A DNA stretch of 64,000 bases from Bradyrhizobium sp. 186 (GCF_023101685.1 NZ_CP082164.1:4402001-4466000), one strand, 5' to 3'. Counted from the first letter of the stretch, positions 27,636 through 38,255 are shown. Notes: a model not told the origin generated them from the sequence alone. Made by a program: numbers and translations.

Positions 27636-28481
27636 ATGAAGATGCATGACAAGACGGTCCTGATCACCGGCTCGACCGACGGCGTCGGCCGTTACGTCGC
27701 TCGCCGGCTGGCCGAAGGCGGTGCAAGGGTTCTGATCCACGGCCGCGACGCCGCGCGCGCAAAGACGCTGATCGACGAAATCGTGAAGGCCGGCCACGCC
27801 GCGCCTGCCTTTTATCAAGCCGACCTGTCGTCGATTTCAGGCACGCGCGCGCTCGCCGCGGCCGTGATCCGCGATCACCGGCGTCTCGATGTATTCGTCA
27901 GCAATGCGGGCATCGGTTCGCAAAACGACGGTCCGCAGCGGCAGGTCAGCGGCGACGGTCACGAACTGCGCTTCGCCGTGAACTATCTCTCGGGCTTCCT
28001 GCTGGCTCATCTGCTGCTGCCACTGCTGCAAACCGCGGCGCCGTCGCGCATCGTCAACGTCGCCTCGCTCGGCCAGCATCCGATCGATTTCGATGATGTC
28101 ATGATCACGAAGGGCTACAGCGGCTCGCGCGCCTATGCGCAGAGCAAGCTCGCGCAGATCATGTTCACGGTCGACCTTGCGGAAGAGCTCAGGGCCACCG
28201 GCATCACCGTGAACTCGCTGCACCCGGCGACGTACATGAATACCACGATGGTGCGTGCCGGCGGCATCGCGCCGATCTCGACGGTGGAGCAGGGCGGCGC
28301 GGCGATCCTGCACCTGGTCGAGGGCGACGACGTTGCTGGCAAGAGCGGCCTGTTCTTCAACGGCATGAACGAGGCGCGCGCCAATTCGCAGGCCTATGAT
28401 GCCGATGCACGCAAGCGCCTGCGCGCGCTCAGCCTGGAGCTGACGGGCCTGTCTGCCCTAGCGCGGCCCCATCATGGTTAG
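27636..28481 (+). CDS. short-chain dehydrogenase/reductase
   Basis: A protein of 281 residues from the ATG at 27636, with GGAGG upstream. It has the SDR cofactor motif VLITGSTDGVGRYVARRLAEGGARV, VFVSNAGIG, and the active-site YAQSK (Tyr and Lys) preceded by RIVNVASLGQ. The segment between strand 5 and Tyr is lengthened (HPIDFDDVMITKGYSGSRAY), as in the retinol-dehydrogenase-like group. The substrate is unknown. Confidence 0.88.
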   Translation: MKMHDKTVLITGSTDGVGRYVARRLAEGGARVLIHGRDAARAKTLIDEIVKAGHAAPAFYQADLSSISGTRALAAAVIRDHRRLDVFVSNAGIGSQNDGPQRQVSGDGHELRFAVNYLSGFLLAHLLLPLLQTAAPSRIVNVASLGQHPIDFDDVMITKGYSGSRAYAQSKLAQIMFTVDLAEELRATGITVNSLHPATYMNTTMVRAGGIAPISTVEQGGAAILHLVEGDDVAGKSGLFFNGMNEARANSQAYDADARKRLRALSLELTGLSALARPHHG

Positions 28482-28664
28482 CAAAGAGTTGAGATTCCGT
28501 CGGCTGTCGGCAAGGCCAGCGCGCGCCGTGCGTTCGTGCCACGCTGTCCAGACTTAACCTTTACGCGTCTTTAATCGCGGCTCACTAGGGTTTCCGATGC
28601 GGTTCGGGGTTGGACTGCGCCACCGGCCAGGACGGCCGTTGTTGCGTTCGCGTTGGAGTCTCCC

Positions 28665-29438
28665 ATGGATATCATGACGAGCATCGGGCTCGTGGCGGGC
28701 ATTATCGTCATCGCGGTGATGATGCTGCTGGGCGGCGACCTTCACATGTTCGTCTCCGAGCATGCGATGATCATCATCTTCGGCGGATCGACCGCAGCGA
28801 CCATGATCCGCTTTCCGCTCTCAGCGCTGATGCACGGTCTGCCGCTCGGTGCCAAGTTCGCGTTCACGATGAGCCGTCTGTCGGCGCATGATCTGGTTGA
28901 CGAGCTCGCCCGCATCGCCGAGATCGCCCGCAAGCAAGGCCCGGTAGGCTTGGAAAAGGTCGAGACCGACGAGCCGTTCCTCGCCAAGGGCATTCGCTAC
29001 GTCGCCGACGGCTACGATCTCGATTTCATCCGCGACAATCTCGAGCGCGACCGCGACAATTTCCTGATGCATCTGGACGAAGGCAGCAAGATCTACCGCG
29101 CCATCGGCGACTGCGCCCCTGCCTTCGGCATGGTCGGCACGCTGATCGGAATGGTGCAGATGTTCGCCAACATGACTGACCCCTCCAAGCTCGGCCCGTT
29201 CATGGCGACCGCGCTGCTCGCCACGCTGTACGGCGCGCTGGTCGCGAACCTGTTCTGCATACCGATCGCTGACAAGCTGCATGGCAAGCTGCTGGACGAA
29301 GAGACCAACCGCACGCTGATCATCGACGGCATCCTGATGATCCGCGACTCCAAGAGCCCGACGCTGGTGCGCGAAATGCTGCTGGCCTATCTGCCCGAGA
29401 AGCACCGCCACGCCGACGGCGAGCCGGTTCCGGCCTGA
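28665..29438 (+). CDS. motA: flagellar motor stator protein MotA (PomA-like)
   Basis: A protein of 257 residues and four membrane helices, with a large cytoplasmic loop after helix 2. The stretch KIYRAIGDCAPAFGMVGTLIGMVQMFANM in helix 3 and PFMATALLATLYGALVANLFCIPIADKL in helix 4 are hallmark MotA/PomA. It lets ions flow past MotB to turn the flagellum. The length and short N terminus are closer to PomA-type stators than to enterobacterial MotA. motB starts 23 bases downstream. GGAG lies before the ATG at 28665. Confidence 0.9.
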   Translation: MDIMTSIGLVAGIIVIAVMMLLGGDLHMFVSEHAMIIIFGGSTAATMIRFPLSALMHGLPLGAKFAFTMSRLSAHDLVDELARIAEIARKQGPVGLEKVETDEPFLAKGIRYVADGYDLDFIRDNLERDRDNFLMHLDEGSKIYRAIGDCAPAFGMVGTLIGMVQMFANMTDPSKLGPFMATALLATLYGALVANLFCIPIADKLHGKLLDEETNRTLIIDGILMIRDSKSPTLVREMLLAYLPEKHRHADGEPVPA

Positions 29439-29461
29439 TCGCGCGCACCGGGATCTAGGTC

Positions 29462-30292
29462 ATGGCCAAGAAAAAGCGCGGCGACGCACATGGCGGCGGA
29501 CACGGCTGGTTCGTGACCTTCGCCGACCTGATGGGCCTGATGATGAGCTTCTTCGTGATGCTCGTCGCGTTCTCGACCCAGGATGCCAACAAGCTGAAGG
29601 TCGTCGCAGGCTCCATGCGCGACGCCTTCGGCGTCCAGACCGAAGCGCGCTACGCCGGCATCGTCGAGTCCGACGGCCTGCCGACGCGGCCGCGGCTGAA
29701 GAACGTCGACCACATCCAGCCCGAGGATTCCTCCAACACGCCGACGCCGGACCAGGAGGATCGTGACCGAACCTCGGGCGCGAAGATCAAGGTCGATCGC
29801 AACTTCGCGCTGGCGGCGGCCTCGTTGCGCCAAGCCTTGCAGGACATGCCGGAACTGACCGAGATGTCCAAGCACATCATGTTCGAGGAGACCAAGCAGG
29901 GCCTCAACCTCGAGATTGTCGACCAGGACGGCCGCTCGATGTTTGCCGACGGCTCCAAGGTGCCCTACGACCGCACCCGCCGCTTGATCGAGAAGCTCGC
30001 GACTCCGCTCAAGGCGACGCCGCTGCGCGTCTCCATCGCCGGCCACACCGCAGCCGGCTTCGTGCCGGCCCGCAGCGATTACGGCGCCTTCGACCTGTCG
30101 GCCGATCGCGCCAATGCCGTGCGCCAGATCCTCGAGCGCGAGGGCCTGCCGCCGGCGCACATCTTCGCCGTCGCCGGAAAGGCGGATACCCAGCCGCTGT
30201 TTCCGGACGATCCCTCGCTCGCGGCAAACCGGCGGGTGACGATAACCCTGATGCGCGAAGATCCGCCGCTGCCGCCGAATTTGAAGCCGTAG
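29462..30292 (+). CDS. motB: flagellar motor protein MotB (OmpA-like C terminus)
   Basis: A protein of 276 residues. It has one membrane helix (WFVTFADLMGLMMSFFVMLVAFST) with the essential ion-binding Asp22, then a plug and linker region. The OmpA-like peptidoglycan-binding domain spans about 175-270 (RVSIAGHTAAGF, FDLSADRANAVRQILEREGL, NRRVTITL). It anchors the stator to the cell wall. The basic N terminus MAKKKRGDAHGGGHG is typical of the family. Confidence 0.92.
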   Translation: MAKKKRGDAHGGGHGWFVTFADLMGLMMSFFVMLVAFSTQDANKLKVVAGSMRDAFGVQTEARYAGIVESDGLPTRPRLKNVDHIQPEDSSNTPTPDQEDRDRTSGAKIKVDRNFALAAASLRQALQDMPELTEMSKHIMFEETKQGLNLEIVDQDGRSMFADGSKVPYDRTRRLIEKLATPLKATPLRVSIAGHTAAGFVPARSDYGAFDLSADRANAVRQILEREGLPPAHIFAVAGKADTQPLFPDDPSLAANRRVTITLMREDPPLPPNLKP

Positions 30293-30464
30293 GGCACTTG
30301 CGCTACCATTTTACCTGAGGCATGTCGTCGCTATGGCGATGAACGTGGCCGCGGCGTCACAGCATCTGCCTCGGTGCCTGCTATGGTGGTGTGCCGATTG
30401 ACAGACGGGCCGGAAGCGTCAAAAGGCCGGATCAATTCCAAGGACCAAGCGTTCTCCACCTCAC

Positions 30465-32363
30465 ATGACGGCGAGCATCACATCGACCGAGACCCAAGAG
30501 GGCCCGGTCACCTCGGGTTTTTGGGCCCTTACGCTGGGGAGCATCGGCGTCGTCTTCGGCGACATCGGGACCTCGCCGCTCTACGCGTTTCATGAGGCAG
30601 TCAGGGGCGCGGCCCATGGTGGGCCGGTCTCGCGGGTCATCGTGCTCGGCGTGCTCTCGCTGATTCTCTGGGCGCTCTTTATCGTCGTCACCGCCAAATA
30701 CGTTCTGCTGCTGCTGCGCGCCGACAACAACGGGGAGGGCGGCACGCTCTCCCTCATGGCGCTCGGCCAGCGTGCGCTCGGGCGGCGAAGCTGGTTCCTG
30801 CTCGCGCTCGGCGTGGTCGGCGCCTCCATGTTCATCGGCGATTCCATGATCACGCCGGCGATCTCGGTGCTCTCGGCAGTCGAAGGCCTGAAGCTCGCCA
30901 CGCCGGCCTTCGAGCACTATGTCGTGCCGCTCACCGTCATCATCCTGGCGCTGCTGTTCGCGGTCCAGAGCAAGGGCACGGCGCTGGTGGCGTCGGCCTT
31001 CGGGCCTGTCATGGTGGTCTGGTTTACTTGTCTGGCTGTGATGGGCATCGTTCACATCGCCGACGATCCGTCGGTGCTGGCTGCGATCAATCCCTATTAC
31101 GCGGTGCAATTCCTGCTGTCGCACGGCACGATCGGCCTGGTGACGCTGGGCGCAGTATTCCTGGCGGTGACCGGTGGCGAGGCACTCTATGCCGATCTCG
31201 GTCATTTCGGCCGCAAGCCGATCCAGTTGGCCTGGATGTACTTCGTGCTGCCCTCGCTCCTGATCAACTATTTCGGGCAGGGCGCGCTGGTGCTCTCCGA
31301 CCCCAGCGCGATCGAGCATTCCTTCTATCGCATGGTGCCCGAATATCTGGTGCTGCCGCTGGTCGGACTTGCGACCGCGGCGACCGTGATCGCGAGCCAG
31401 GCGGTGATCACCGGCGCTTATTCGCTGGTCTATCAGGCGGTGCAGCTCGGTCTCTTGCCGCGCTTCGAGGTGCGCTACACCTCCGAAACCCATGCGGGCC
31501 AGATCTATCTGCCGCGCGTGAACCGGCTGCTCCTGATCGGTGTGATGCTGCTGGTGCTGCTGTTCCGCACCCCCAGCAACCTTGCCTCGGCCTATGGCAT
31601 CGCGGTCTCCACCACCATGGTGGCCGACGGCATCATGGGCTTCATCGTGATCTGGAAATTGTGGAACTGGCGCGCCGCGACGGCCGCGGCGGTGATCATG
31701 CCCTTCGTCGTGGTCGACATGACCTTCTTCAGCGCCAATCTGTTGAAGCTGCTCGAAGGCGCCTGGGTGCCGCTGCTGTTTGGCGCGACGATGGCGGCGA
31801 CGATCTGGACCTGGCGGCGGGGTTCGGGAATCCTGATCCAGAAAACGCGCCGGATCGAGGTGCCGCTCGACGATTTGATCCGAAGCCTGGAGAAACGGCC
31901 GCCGCACGTCGTCAAGGGCACGGCGGTGTTCCTGACCAGCGATCCGTCCTTCGTACCCACCGCGCTGTTGCACAATCTCAAGCACAACAAGGTGCTGCAC
32001 GAGCACAACGTGGTGCTGACCATCGAAACTGCGCATACGCCGCGGGTCGACCTTTCGGAGCGGTTCCGGATGGAGAAGGTCAGCGAAAAGTTCTCCAAGG
32101 TCCGCCTGCGCTTCGGTTACATGGAGCAGCCGAACGTCCCCAAGGCGCTTGCGATCGCGCGCAAGCAGGGTTGGCAGTTCGACATCATGTCGACCTCGTT
32201 CTTCGTGTCGCGCCGGTCGCTGAAGGCCTCGGCGCAGTCTGGCATGCCGCTGTGGCAGGACCACCTGTTCATTGCGCTAAGCCGGTCCGCCAACGATGCC
32301 ACCGATTACTTCCAGATTCCCACAGGACGGGTGGTTGAAGTCGGGACCCAGGTCACCATTTGA
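30465..32363 (+). CDS. kup: Kup family potassium uptake transporter, copy 1
   Basis: A protein of 632 residues with about 12 membrane helices and a soluble C-terminal domain. Kup signatures are [57 protein letters not shown], and the ending [24 protein letters not shown]. It imports K+ with protons. No ribosome binding site is obvious before the ATG at 30465. A second kup begins 139 bases downstream. Confidence 0.94.
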   Translation: MTASITSTETQEGPVTSGFWALTLGSIGVVFGDIGTSPLYAFHEAVRGAAHGGPVSRVIVLGVLSLILWALFIVVTAKYVLLLLRADNNGEGGTLSLMALGQRALGRRSWFLLALGVVGASMFIGDSMITPAISVLSAVEGLKLATPAFEHYVVPLTVIILALLFAVQSKGTALVASAFGPVMVVWFTCLAVMGIVHIADDPSVLAAINPYYAVQFLLSHGTIGLVTLGAVFLAVTGGEALYADLGHFGRKPIQLAWMYFVLPSLLINYFGQGALVLSDPSAIEHSFYRMVPEYLVLPLVGLATAATVIASQAVITGAYSLVYQAVQLGLLPRFEVRYTSETHAGQIYLPRVNRLLLIGVMLLVLLFRTPSNLASAYGIAVSTTMVADGIMGFIVIWKLWNWRAATAAAVIMPFVVVDMTFFSANLLKLLEGAWVPLLFGATMAATIWTWRRGSGILIQKTRRIEVPLDDLIRSLEKRPPHVVKGTAVFLTSDPSFVPTALLHNLKHNKVLHEHNVVLTIETAHTPRVDLSERFRMEKVSEKFSKVRLRFGYMEQPNVPKALAIARKQGWQFDIMSTSFFVSRRSLKASAQSGMPLWQDHLFIALSRSANDATDYFQIPTGRVVEVGTQVTI

Positions 32364-32502
32364 ACGTAGTTGGCGGATTTATGCATATTTGCATGGCTAA
32401 GGCCCGAAATCGGGCTAGGCTATGCCGGCAGCGCAGGCCTATAAGCCGCGCGCGCTTCCGCCATTGTGCAGTGAAGCATTTTAGAGGCCACCAGGCTCTC
32501 CC

Positions 32503-34431
32503 ATGACGAGCGACGTAGCAGTTCCCGCCCCGGAAACGGCGGCGGCCAATGGGCATGGCGACGCCCACACCACCGCCGGTTTCGGCGCGCTGACGCTTGG
32601 CAGCATCGGCGTCGTCTATGGCGATATCGGCACCAGTCCGCTCTACGCGTTCCGCGAGGCGGTAATGGCCGCGTCGGGCGCGGAGGGCGCGCCCACGCCA
32701 GCGGCTGTTCTCGGCGTGGTGTCCCTCATCCTATGGGCCCTCATTGTCGTAGTGACGCTCAAATATGTCGTGATCCTGCTCCGCGCCGACAACAATGGCG
32801 AGGGCGGTACACTCGCTTTGATGGCACTGGCCCAGCGCGCGGTCGGCACCGGCGGCGCAACCATCGTCCTGCTCGGCATCATCTCCGGCGCGTTGTTCTA
32901 TGGCGATGCCGTGATCACGCCGGCACTGTCGGTGCTGTCGGCCGTGGAAGGCATGAAGGACGTCACCGCGACGTTCGAGCCTTACGTAGTGCCGCTGACG
33001 GTGGTGATCCTGGTCTGCCTGTTCGCCGTGCAATCGCGTGGCACCGCCCGCGTCGCTGCCTTCTTCGGCCCGGTCATGTGTGTCTGGTTCGCCGTGATCG
33101 CGGTGGCGGCGATCCATCCCATCATCCAGCAGCCGCAAGTTCTGTTCGCTTTGAACCCGCTGTATGCGGTGTCCTTCATGCTCCATCACGGCATCATCGG
33201 CTTCGTGACGCTGGGCGCTGTGTTCCTCGCGGTCACCGGCGCCGAGGCGCTCTATGCCGACCTCGGTCATTTCGGCAAGCGGCCGATCCAGACCGCTTGG
33301 TTGTTCATCGTGCTGCCGTCGCTGGCGCTGAACTATCTGGGGCAGGGAGCTCTCGTCCTCGGCGATCCCGGAACGATCGAAAGTCCGTTCTTCCAGTTGT
33401 TTCCGCAAGGCTGGGCCCGCGGCGGCATGGTCGTCCTCGCCACCGCTGCCACCGTCATCGCGAGCCAGGCTGTCATCACCGGCGCCTATTCGCTGACGCG
33501 CCAGGCGATTCAGCTCGGGCTGCTGCCACGGTTTGAAATTCGCCATACGTCTGAAGCCCATTCCGGCCAGATCTTCATCCCGCGCATCAACCAGCTGCTG
33601 CTGGTCGCGGTGGTGCTTCTGGTGCTGCTGTTCCGCTCCTCCAGTGCACTAGCGTCGGCCTATGGCATCTCCGTCACCGGCACCATGGTGGTCACGGCGA
33701 TGATGGGCTTTGTCGTGATCTGGAAGGCCTGGAGGTGGTCGCCGTTCGCTGCCGCAGCGTTGATCGTCCCGTTCCTGTTCCTCGACCTGACCTTCCTGGC
33801 CGCGAACCTGCTCAAGGTGTTCGAGGGCGGCTGGGTGCCGCTCGCGCTCGGCGCTCTCATGATCATGCTGATGTACACGTGGCGGCGCGGCAGCCGGCTG
33901 CTGTTCGAGAAGTCGCGCAAGCTCGAATTCCCGCTCGCCGACCTCGTCGCGATGCTGGAGAAGCGGCCGCCCCAGCGCGTGCCTGGCACCGCCGTGTTCC
34001 TCACCAGCGACCCCATCAGTGCGCCGACCGCGCTGATGCATAGTCTGAAACACTACAAGGTGCTGCACGAGAAGAACGTCATTCTCACCATCGAGACTGC
34101 TCAGACGCCACGGATCGATCCGGCCGAGCGCGTGAAGCTGGAGCAGGTCAGCCCGACCTTCTCCAAGGTGACGCTGAAGTTCGGCTTCATGGAATCGCCC
34201 AACGTGCCGAAGGCGCTGGCTATTGCCCGCAAGCTCGGTTGGCAGTTCGACATCATGTCGACCTCGTTCTTCCTGTCGCGGCGGGCGCTCAAGCCCGCCG
34301 CCCATTCCGGCATGCCGCGCTGGCAGGATCGGCTGTTCATCTCGCTCAGCCGCTCGGCCAACGATGCCACCGACTATTTCCAGATCCCCAGCGGCCGCGT
34401 GGTCGAGGTCGGAACGCAGGTGACTATCTGA
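32503..34431 (+). CDS. kup: Kup family potassium uptake transporter, copy 2
   Basis: A protein of 642 residues. It is collinear with the upstream Kup and identical in many long stretches: [38 protein letters not shown], and the last 20 residues. Differences cluster in the N-terminal tail, the loop after helix 2, and the cytoplasmic domain. This points to a tandem duplication old enough to have diverged, perhaps for different potassium affinity or pH. AGG lies shortly before the ATG. Confidence 0.94.
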   Translation: MTSDVAVPAPETAAANGHGDAHTTAGFGALTLGSIGVVYGDIGTSPLYAFREAVMAASGAEGAPTPAAVLGVVSLILWALIVVVTLKYVVILLRADNNGEGGTLALMALAQRAVGTGGATIVLLGIISGALFYGDAVITPALSVLSAVEGMKDVTATFEPYVVPLTVVILVCLFAVQSRGTARVAAFFGPVMCVWFAVIAVAAIHPIIQQPQVLFALNPLYAVSFMLHHGIIGFVTLGAVFLAVTGAEALYADLGHFGKRPIQTAWLFIVLPSLALNYLGQGALVLGDPGTIESPFFQLFPQGWARGGMVVLATAATVIASQAVITGAYSLTRQAIQLGLLPRFEIRHTSEAHSGQIFIPRINQLLLVAVVLLVLLFRSSSALASAYGISVTGTMVVTAMMGFVVIWKAWRWSPFAAAALIVPFLFLDLTFLAANLLKVFEGGWVPLALGALMIMLMYTWRRGSRLLFEKSRKLEFPLADLVAMLEKRPPQRVPGTAVFLTSDPISAPTALMHSLKHYKVLHEKNVILTIETAQTPRIDPAERVKLEQVSPTFSKVTLKFGFMESPNVPKALAIARKLGWQFDIMSTSFFLSRRALKPAAHSGMPRWQDRLFISLSRSANDATDYFQIPSGRVVEVGTQVTI

Positions 34432-34589
34432 CCCTCCATCTGAAGGTCGCGCTTCAAGTCGCTGCGATTTAGCTTTAACTTGCAGGACGCAGCTCAAGCC
34501 TTTGTAGCGCTTGATTTTCGTGAGCCGAGAGGCGAGGTTGCCGCCGGCCGGGATCGCCCCGGCATGCGGCTGCGACGTTGGAGGATGAT

Positions 34590-34916
34590 ATGGCAAACCA
34601 GGTACAGGATCTGACCCCGGACGAGGTCTCCAAGGGTGTCGCGGAAGGGCGCTATCTCCTCGTCGACGTCCGCGAGCCGAACGAGGTCGCGGTCGAGGCC
34701 TATCCTCACGGCGTGGTCGTGCCGCTCTCGACCTTCGATCCCAAGGCGATCCCCGATCCCCAAGGCAAGCAGGTCGTGTTTGCCTGCCGCTCCGGAAAAC
34801 GCTCGGTGACCGCCTCGCTCGCCGCGCAGGAGGCGGGCCTGCCTTACGACAAGCATCTCGCAGGCGGCATGTTGGGGTGGAAGGCGGCGGGTCTTCCCAG
34901 CAAGGTCGGTGGCTGA
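34590..34916 (+). CDS. rhodanese-like domain protein
   Basis: A protein of 108 residues and a single rhodanese domain. It starts MANQVQDLTPDEVSKGV and contains YLLVDVREPNEVAVEAYPHGVVVPLS. The active-site loop is FACRSGKRS, with the persulfide-carrying cysteine. The C-terminal GGMLGWKAAGLP is typical. GGAGGATGAT precedes the ATG at 34590. It lies 8 bases before the aminotransferase gene and may pass sulfur to a partner. Confidence 0.88.
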   Translation: MANQVQDLTPDEVSKGVAEGRYLLVDVREPNEVAVEAYPHGVVVPLSTFDPKAIPDPQGKQVVFACRSGKRSVTASLAAQEAGLPYDKHLAGGMLGWKAAGLPSKVGG

Positions 34917-34924
34917 TCGGGCCG

Positions 34925-36103
34925 ATGTCCAAAAGCTGTTCCCTGAACAAGGTCTTCGCCGACCTTCCCGTCACCATCTTCGAGGCGATGTCGCAGGCTG
35001 CACGCGACAACAACGCCATCAACCTCGGCCAGGGTTTTCCCGACGATCCCGGTCCTGAGGACATCCGCCGCGCCGCGGCCGACGCCTCGCTCAACGGCTA
35101 CAACCAGTATCCGTCGATGATGGGCATCCCGGAGCTGCGCCAGGCGATCGCGACGCATTACGGCCACTGGCACGGTCTCAAGCTCGATCCGATGAGCGAG
35201 GTGATGGTGACCTCGGGCGGCACCGAGGCCCTGACCTCTGCCATTCTCGCGGTGGTTCAGCCCGGCGACGAGGTGGTCTGCTTCCAGCCGGTCTATGATT
35301 CCTATCTGCCGATCATCCGCCAGGCCGGCGGCATTCCGCGCCTCGTGCGGCTCGAGCCGCCGGGCTGGCGGCTGAATGAGGACATGCTGAAAAGCGTCTT
35401 CAATTCAAAGACCAAGGCGGTGCTCTTCAACAATCCCTTGAATCCCTCCGCGGTGGTCTATCCGCGCGAGGACCTCGAGCTGCTGGCGCGGTACTGCCAG
35501 GAGTTCGACGTCATCGCCATCTGCGACGAGGTCTGGGAGCACGTCACCTTCGACGAGCACAAGCACATCCCGCTGATCACAATCCCCGGCATGCGCGACC
35601 GCACCATCAAGGTCGGCTCGGCCGGCAAGATCTTTTCGCTGACGGGCTGGAAGATCGGTTTCGTCTGCGCCGCGCCGCCGCTGTTGCGCGTTGCGGCCAA
35701 GGTGCATCAGTTCCTCACCTTCACGACCGCGCCGAACCTTCAGGCCGCCGTCGCCTACGGCCTCGGCAAGCCCGACGAGTATTTCCTCTCGATGCGCAAG
35801 GATCTGACGCGGAGCAGGGACCGCCTGACCAAGGGACTGGAAAGCCTCGGTTTCCCCGTGCTGAAGTCGCAGGGGACCTACTTCCTGACCGTCGACCTGT
35901 CTCCGCTCGGGCTGAACGAGAGCGATGCCGAGTTCTGCTGGCGAATCGTGCGGGACTACAAGGTGGCGGCGATCCCGGTCTCGGCCTTCTACGAACAGGA
36001 CCCGGTCACCTCGGTGGTCCGCTTCTGTTTTGCCAAGAAGGACGAGACGCTCGACACCGCATTGGAGCGGCTGTCGGACGCGGTGCGCCGCCGCAAGGGA
36101 TAG
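34925..36103 (+). CDS. class I/II PLP-dependent aminotransferase
   Basis: A protein of 392 residues. Fold type I motifs are INLGQGFPDDPGPEDI, YNQYPSMMGIPELRQAIA, VMVTSGGTEALTSAI, NNPLNPSAVVYPREDL (cofactor-binding Asn), AICDEVWEHV (Asp), and GSAGKIFSLTGWKIGF with the lysine that holds PLP. The profile is close to kynurenine/methionine-type aminotransferases (YbdL-like). It starts 8 bases after the rhodanese gene and ends directly before potF, so the three genes look co-transcribed. Confidence 0.9.
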   Translation: MSKSCSLNKVFADLPVTIFEAMSQAARDNNAINLGQGFPDDPGPEDIRRAAADASLNGYNQYPSMMGIPELRQAIATHYGHWHGLKLDPMSEVMVTSGGTEALTSAILAVVQPGDEVVCFQPVYDSYLPIIRQAGGIPRLVRLEPPGWRLNEDMLKSVFNSKTKAVLFNNPLNPSAVVYPREDLELLARYCQEFDVIAICDEVWEHVTFDEHKHIPLITIPGMRDRTIKVGSAGKIFSLTGWKIGFVCAAPPLLRVAAKVHQFLTFTTAPNLQAAVAYGLGKPDEYFLSMRKDLTRSRDRLTKGLESLGFPVLKSQGTYFLTVDLSPLGLNESDAEFCWRIVRDYKVAAIPVSAFYEQDPVTSVVRFCFAKKDETLDTALERLSDAVRRRKG

Positions 36104-36106
36104 ATG

Positions 36107-37219
36107 ATGACGAACGTCAGCCGCCTTGGCGTTTTCCTTGGTCTTGCGACCGCCGCGGCGCTGACGCTGCTCTCGCCAGGGGCGGTCGCCGAGGAGCGCG
36201 TCGTCAACTTCTACAACTGGTCCAACTACATGGCGCCGGACGTCCTTGAGGCCTTCACCAAGGAGACCGGCATCAAGGTGGTCTACGACACGTTTGACGC
36301 CAACGAGACGCTGGAGACGCGCCTGATGGCCGGCAAGTCCGGCTATGACGTCGTGGTGCCGACGGCCTATTTCCTCCAGCGCCAGATCAAGGCCAGCATC
36401 TTCCAGAAGCTCGACAAGTCGAAGCTGCCGAACCTTAGCCATGCCTGGCCCGTGGTGACCGAGCGCCTCGCCATTTACGATCCCGACAACGTTTACGCCG
36501 CCAACTACATGTGGGGCACGACCGGCATCGGCTACAACGTCGCCAAGGTGAAGGCGATCCTGGGAGCGGACGCGAAGATCGACAGCTGGGACATCGTCTT
36601 CAAGCCGGAGAACCTGGCAAAATTCAAGGATTGCGGCGTTCACATGCTCGACTCCGCCGACGACATTTTTCCGGCGGCGCTGAACTATCTCGGGCTCGAT
36701 CCGAACTCGACCAGGCAGGCCGACCTCGAGAAGGCCGCCGACATCGTGGCGAAGGTTCGCCCGTCCGTGCGCAAGTTTCACTCCTCCGAGTATCTCAGCG
36801 CGCTCGCGACCGGCGAGATCTGCTTCGTGGTCGGCTGGTCCGGCGACATCATGCAGGCCCGCGCCCGCGCCGCGGAGGCCAAGAGCGGCATCGAGATCGG
36901 CTACGCGATCCCGAAGGAGGGCGCACAGATGTTCTTCGACAATCTCGCGATCCCCGCGGATGCCAAGAACGTCAAGGAAGCCTACGAGCTGATCAACCAT
37001 CTCTACCGCCCGGACGTCGCCGCCAAGAACTCGGACTTTCTGTCCTACGCCAACGGCAACCTCGCCAGTCAGAAGCTGCTCGACCCGAAGATTTTGAACG
37101 ACAAGAACGTCTATCCGGACGACGCCGCGCTCGCAAAGCTCTTCGTCATCACGGCGCGCGAGCCGGCGACGCAGCGGATCATCAACAGGCTCTGGACCAA
37201 GGTGAAGACGGGAAGGTGA
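36107..37219 (+). CDS. potF: polyamine ABC transporter substrate-binding protein (PotF type)
   Basis: A protein of about 370 residues. The signal peptide is LGVFLGLATAAALTLLSPGAVA. The mature protein begins EERVVNFYNWSNYMAPDVLEAFTKETGIKVVYDTFDANE, which is the PotD/PotF pattern, with VVPTAYFLQRQI, YMWGTTGIGYN and VGWSGDIMQARARA contributing to putrescine/spermidine binding. Two ATGs are adjacent (36104 and 36107), and AAGGGA favours 36107. No permease or ATPase genes follow, so it depends on a transporter elsewhere. Confidence 0.9.
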   Translation: MTNVSRLGVFLGLATAAALTLLSPGAVAEERVVNFYNWSNYMAPDVLEAFTKETGIKVVYDTFDANETLETRLMAGKSGYDVVVPTAYFLQRQIKASIFQKLDKSKLPNLSHAWPVVTERLAIYDPDNVYAANYMWGTTGIGYNVAKVKAILGADAKIDSWDIVFKPENLAKFKDCGVHMLDSADDIFPAALNYLGLDPNSTRQADLEKAADIVAKVRPSVRKFHSSEYLSALATGEICFVVGWSGDIMQARARAAEAKSGIEIGYAIPKEGAQMFFDNLAIPADAKNVKEAYELINHLYRPDVAAKNSDFLSYANGNLASQKLLDPKILNDKNVYPDDAALAKLFVITAREPATQRIINRLWTKVKTGR

Positions 37220-37224
37220 ATGTA

Positions 37225-37304
37225 GTCATTCCGGGGCGATGCGAAGCATAGAACCCGGAATCTCGAGATTCCGGGTCTGGTCCTTCGGACCATCCCGGAA
37301 TGAC
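37225..37304. repeat. intergenic palindromic repeat, family B
   Basis: An outer GTCATTCCGGG (37225-37235) pairs with CCCGGAATGAC (37294-37304). The centre (37253-37276) is a 24-base perfect palindrome that starts ACCCGGAATC and contains CTCGAG in the middle. It sits between the convergent potF and lpxXL genes and can act as a bidirectional terminator. Confidence 0.85.
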
Positions 37305-37314
37305 AGTGGGCCCG

Positions 37315-38247
37315 CTACCGCCACCGCCGGTGCAGCCACAGCCATTGCTCCGGATGCTCGCGAACCCAGCCTTCCACCACGCTCGTGATCGCCTGGGTCG
37401 TGCCCTGGATGTCGATCTTGCCGTCGGCGTCGCGCATCGGCTTGATCTCCTCGGTCAGCTCGCCGCGGAAACGGTTGCCGGGGAGACGGATGATGCGGAC
37501 GCCGTGGATGGGGCATTCGACCTGGCGCAACAGCCGCGCCAGCATCGGATTGGCGCGGGTCTTGCGGCCGAAGAAGGTGACCTCGACGCCGCCGGTCAGG
37601 TATTGGTCGATCAGCATGGCGACGTGCTTGCCGTCCTTCAGCGCCTGTGCGAGCCGCAGCGGCGCGTCGCGTCCGGCAGGGATCAGCGTTCCCATGTTGA
37701 CTTGGCGCATCTCCTGGATGATGCGGTCGGCTGACGCGATGTTCGGCCGGCGGTAGAGGATCGCGGCGTCCAGCCCATGCGCGACGGCGGCGAGCGCCGG
37801 CAATTCCCAATTAGCGAGATGTGCTGCGAAGATCAGCGCCGGCTTGCCGTCGTCCCGGATCTGGTCGAACAGCTCGACGCTGCGCGGCGGCAGTTCGATC
37901 CGGCCCTTGTCCGGATGGTCGCGATCATAGTCCCAGACGTGGTCCATATGGGCGAACTCGGCGCCGACCCGGCCGAGATTGTCCCAGACGCCCATCAGGA
38001 TGTTTTCGATCTCCTCCGGCGTTTTCTCCGGGAAAGCGGCGGTGAGGTTGGCGCGGCCGATACGGTGCTCGCGCAGGCGCGGGCCGATCAGGCGGGTGAC
38101 GCGCGAGAAGAAATCCGCAGTCTTGGCGGGATCGAAATAGCGCGTCGTGCGCAGCATGCCGACGGTGGCGGCCCCGACGAGGCCTCCGCCGAGCGATTTG
38201 GCAGCCTCCCGCGCGCGGGCCTTGATGCTCGCAGGTAACAGCGCCAT
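37315..38247 (-). CDS. lpxXL: lipid A very-long-chain acyltransferase, LpxL family
   Basis: A protein of 310 residues in the LpxL/HtrB family. The catalytic HxxxxE box is FAAHLANWELPAL (about residue 140), followed by YRRPN, IPAGRDAPLRL and LIDQYLTGGVEVTFFGRKTRANPM, and the typical C-terminal HPEQWLWLHRRWR. As the last gene of a block with acpXL, a dehydratase and two ketosynthases, it most likely transfers the very long (C26-C28 hydroxy) acyl chain to lipid A at the inner membrane. It begins 8 bases after the fabF gene. Confidence 0.9.
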   Translation of the reverse strand: MALLPASIKARAREAAKSLGGGLVGAATVGMLRTTRYFDPAKTADFFSRVTRLIGPRLREHRIGRANLTAAFPEKTPEEIENILMGVWDNLGRVGAEFAHMDHVWDYDRDHPDKGRIELPPRSVELFDQIRDDGKPALIFAAHLANWELPALAAVAHGLDAAILYRRPNIASADRIIQEMRQVNMGTLIPAGRDAPLRLAQALKDGKHVAMLIDQYLTGGVEVTFFGRKTRANPMLARLLRQVECPIHGVRIIRLPGNRFRGELTEEIKPMRDADGKIDIQGTTQAITSVVEGWVREHPEQWLWLHRRWR

Positions 38248-38255
38248 GCGACCGG

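Noticed and set aside
30432..32264. A 610-codon minus-strand frame across kup copy 1
   Set aside because: It is His/Arg/Gln-rich shadow sequence. The plus strand is an unmistakable Kup protein.
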